A stretch of 41,235 bases of DNA from Bacteroidales bacterium (GTDB lineage Bacteria; Bacteroidota; Bacteroidia; Bacteroidales; UBA7960): positions 1 through 41,235 of the forward strand of contig JAAYLH010000042.1 of the NCBI GenBank assembly GCA_012521995.1, written 5' to 3'. Shown piece after piece: positions 40,661-41,235 of the stretch. The position numbers and the translations under genes were made by a program. The notes beneath the pieces are model-generated. The model did no database searches. It was not told the origin of the DNA and saw only the letters and a list, made by a program, of their open reading frames with translations. Numbering within the stretch: position 1 is the stretch's first letter; every line of letters begins with the position of its first letter.

Positions 40661-41235
40661 ATGAAACATTTTACCGGTTTTATGCTGGCTTGCTTGCTGG
40701 GCATTTTTTCTGTCCAGGCACAGGAAAGCAAGCCAGGCGTGCCTCCCAGTTTTTCATGGCCCCAGGAGCGGCAGGAGTTGACTTTTGAGTCCATGGCTCC
40801 TGTTGATGCAACCAAATTGCTCGAAGAGGATATGGTTCTCGATACCATTAAAGATATTCCATGGCGTTTTGGTACGCCCATCTATACCGATATGAGCCCT
40901 CAGAATGCTGGCTCCTGGTACGTGTATGAAAATGGCGACCGCCTTTGGCGCCTGGGCATCAAATCTCCGGGGGCGTATGCACTTACCCTGATATTCGATC
41001 GTTACATCCTGCCTGCAGGAGCCGAGCTATACGTGTATAATACCGATCGCTCGAGAGTGATAGGTGCCTTTACCGATTACAATAACCAGGAAGACCATTA
41101 TTTTGCCACCACCCTTATTGAAGGCGAAGAACTGGTTGTTGAATATTTCGAACCGCATGGAGTAGCTTTCCCGGGCGAACTGAAGATCGAAAGCGTAAAT
41201 CATGCCTATCGTGATCCATTAGACTATGTGAAAGC
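40661..41235 (+). CDS. Secreted lysyl-endopeptidase-like protein, N-terminal part (runs off the window)
   Basis: The frame opens at the ATG at 40661 with signal peptide MKHFTGFMLACLLGIFSVQAQ and is still open at the last base, so at least 191 residues are encoded. The mature part has a propeptide-like beta domain: FGTPIYTDMSPQNAGSW, ENGDRLWRLGIKSPGAYALTLIFDRYILPAGAELYVYN, FATTLIEGEELVVEYFEP. This arrangement precedes the trypsin-like (lysyl endopeptidase-type) catalytic domain in secreted serine proteases of Bacteroidota, which commonly end in a T9SS sorting domain. The catalytic domain and any sorting domain lie beyond the window, so the call rests on the propeptide-like part only. Confidence 0.75.
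   Translation, partial: MKHFTGFMLACLLGIFSVQAQESKPGVPPSFSWPQERQELTFESMAPVDATKLLEEDMVLDTIKDIPWRFGTPIYTDMSPQNAGSWYVYENGDRLWRLGIKSPGAYALTLIFDRYILPAGAELYVYNTDRSRVIGAFTDYNNQEDHYFATTLIEGEELVVEYFEPHGVAFPGELKIESVNHAYRDPLDYVK

Overview
The window reads as chromosome of a member of the phylum Bacteroidota, probably an environmental Bacteroidales or Marinilabiliales relative. The evidence is as follows. Several secreted proteins end in C-terminal type IX secretion (T9SS) sorting domains (YPNP start, beta-rich, basic end). Predicted promoters follow the Bacteroidota -7 form TAnnTTTG. The gene ileS - cysteine-poor DksA/TraR-like gene - lspA is adjacent in that order. Families such as DUF6029, Omp28, DUF3788 and the long KamA-like radical SAM protein are typical of the phylum. 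Nothing looks like a phage, an insertion sequence or a CRISPR array. Species and genus cannot be named from the sequence alone.

Layout. 1-330: decayed short repeats. 385-9 kb: mostly plus-strand genes (metG, tRNA-Arg(CCU), a 70-residue protein, a Wzx-like flippase, a KamA-like aminomutase), with a minus-strand secreted M1 aminopeptidase between. 9-18.3 kb, minus strand: a lone FtsX/MacB-type permease, a pterin dehydratase-lplA pair, a radical SAM protein, then ileS-dksA-like-lspA (transcribed in that order). 18.3-18.9 kb: non-coding, with a striking 11-bp-phased ACGT repeat upstream of ileS. 18.9-30.4 kb, minus strand: secreted C1 peptidase, PQQ-type sugar dehydrogenase lipoprotein, methyltransferase, a GtrA/CDP-alcohol phosphatidyltransferase pair, a secreted small protein, a GH47-like lipoprotein, a 62-bp perfect palindrome, a DUF3788 protein, an MtfA-like peptidase fused to a SEC-C tail, and an alpha/beta hydrolase with a beta-barrel protein. 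30.7-33 kb: a helical-repeat protein and a divergent SDR oxidoreductase. 33-39.5 kb, minus strand: a five-gene operon in which every product carries one cysteine pair. 39.8 kb to the end, plus strand: a small T9SS cargo protein and the start of a lysyl-endopeptidase-like secreted protease.

The main candidate for an undescribed system is the 32977-39517 operon. It encodes two T9SS-sorted Omp28-like thioredoxin-fold proteins, a TlpA-like thiol oxidoreductase, a DUF6029 outer-membrane barrel whose only two cysteines form a C-terminal CxxxxC, and an Omp28-like lipoprotein. It looks like a thiol-disulfide or metal-handling pathway running from periplasm to cell surface. Two other candidates stand out. 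The isoleucyl-tRNA synthetase has its HIGH signature rearranged to GIHH. The KamA-like enzyme has Lys and Asn where lysine 2,3-aminomutase has its two substrate-binding Asp residues, which resembles glutamate 2,3-aminomutase. All function calls come from reading motifs by eye; no database search was run.
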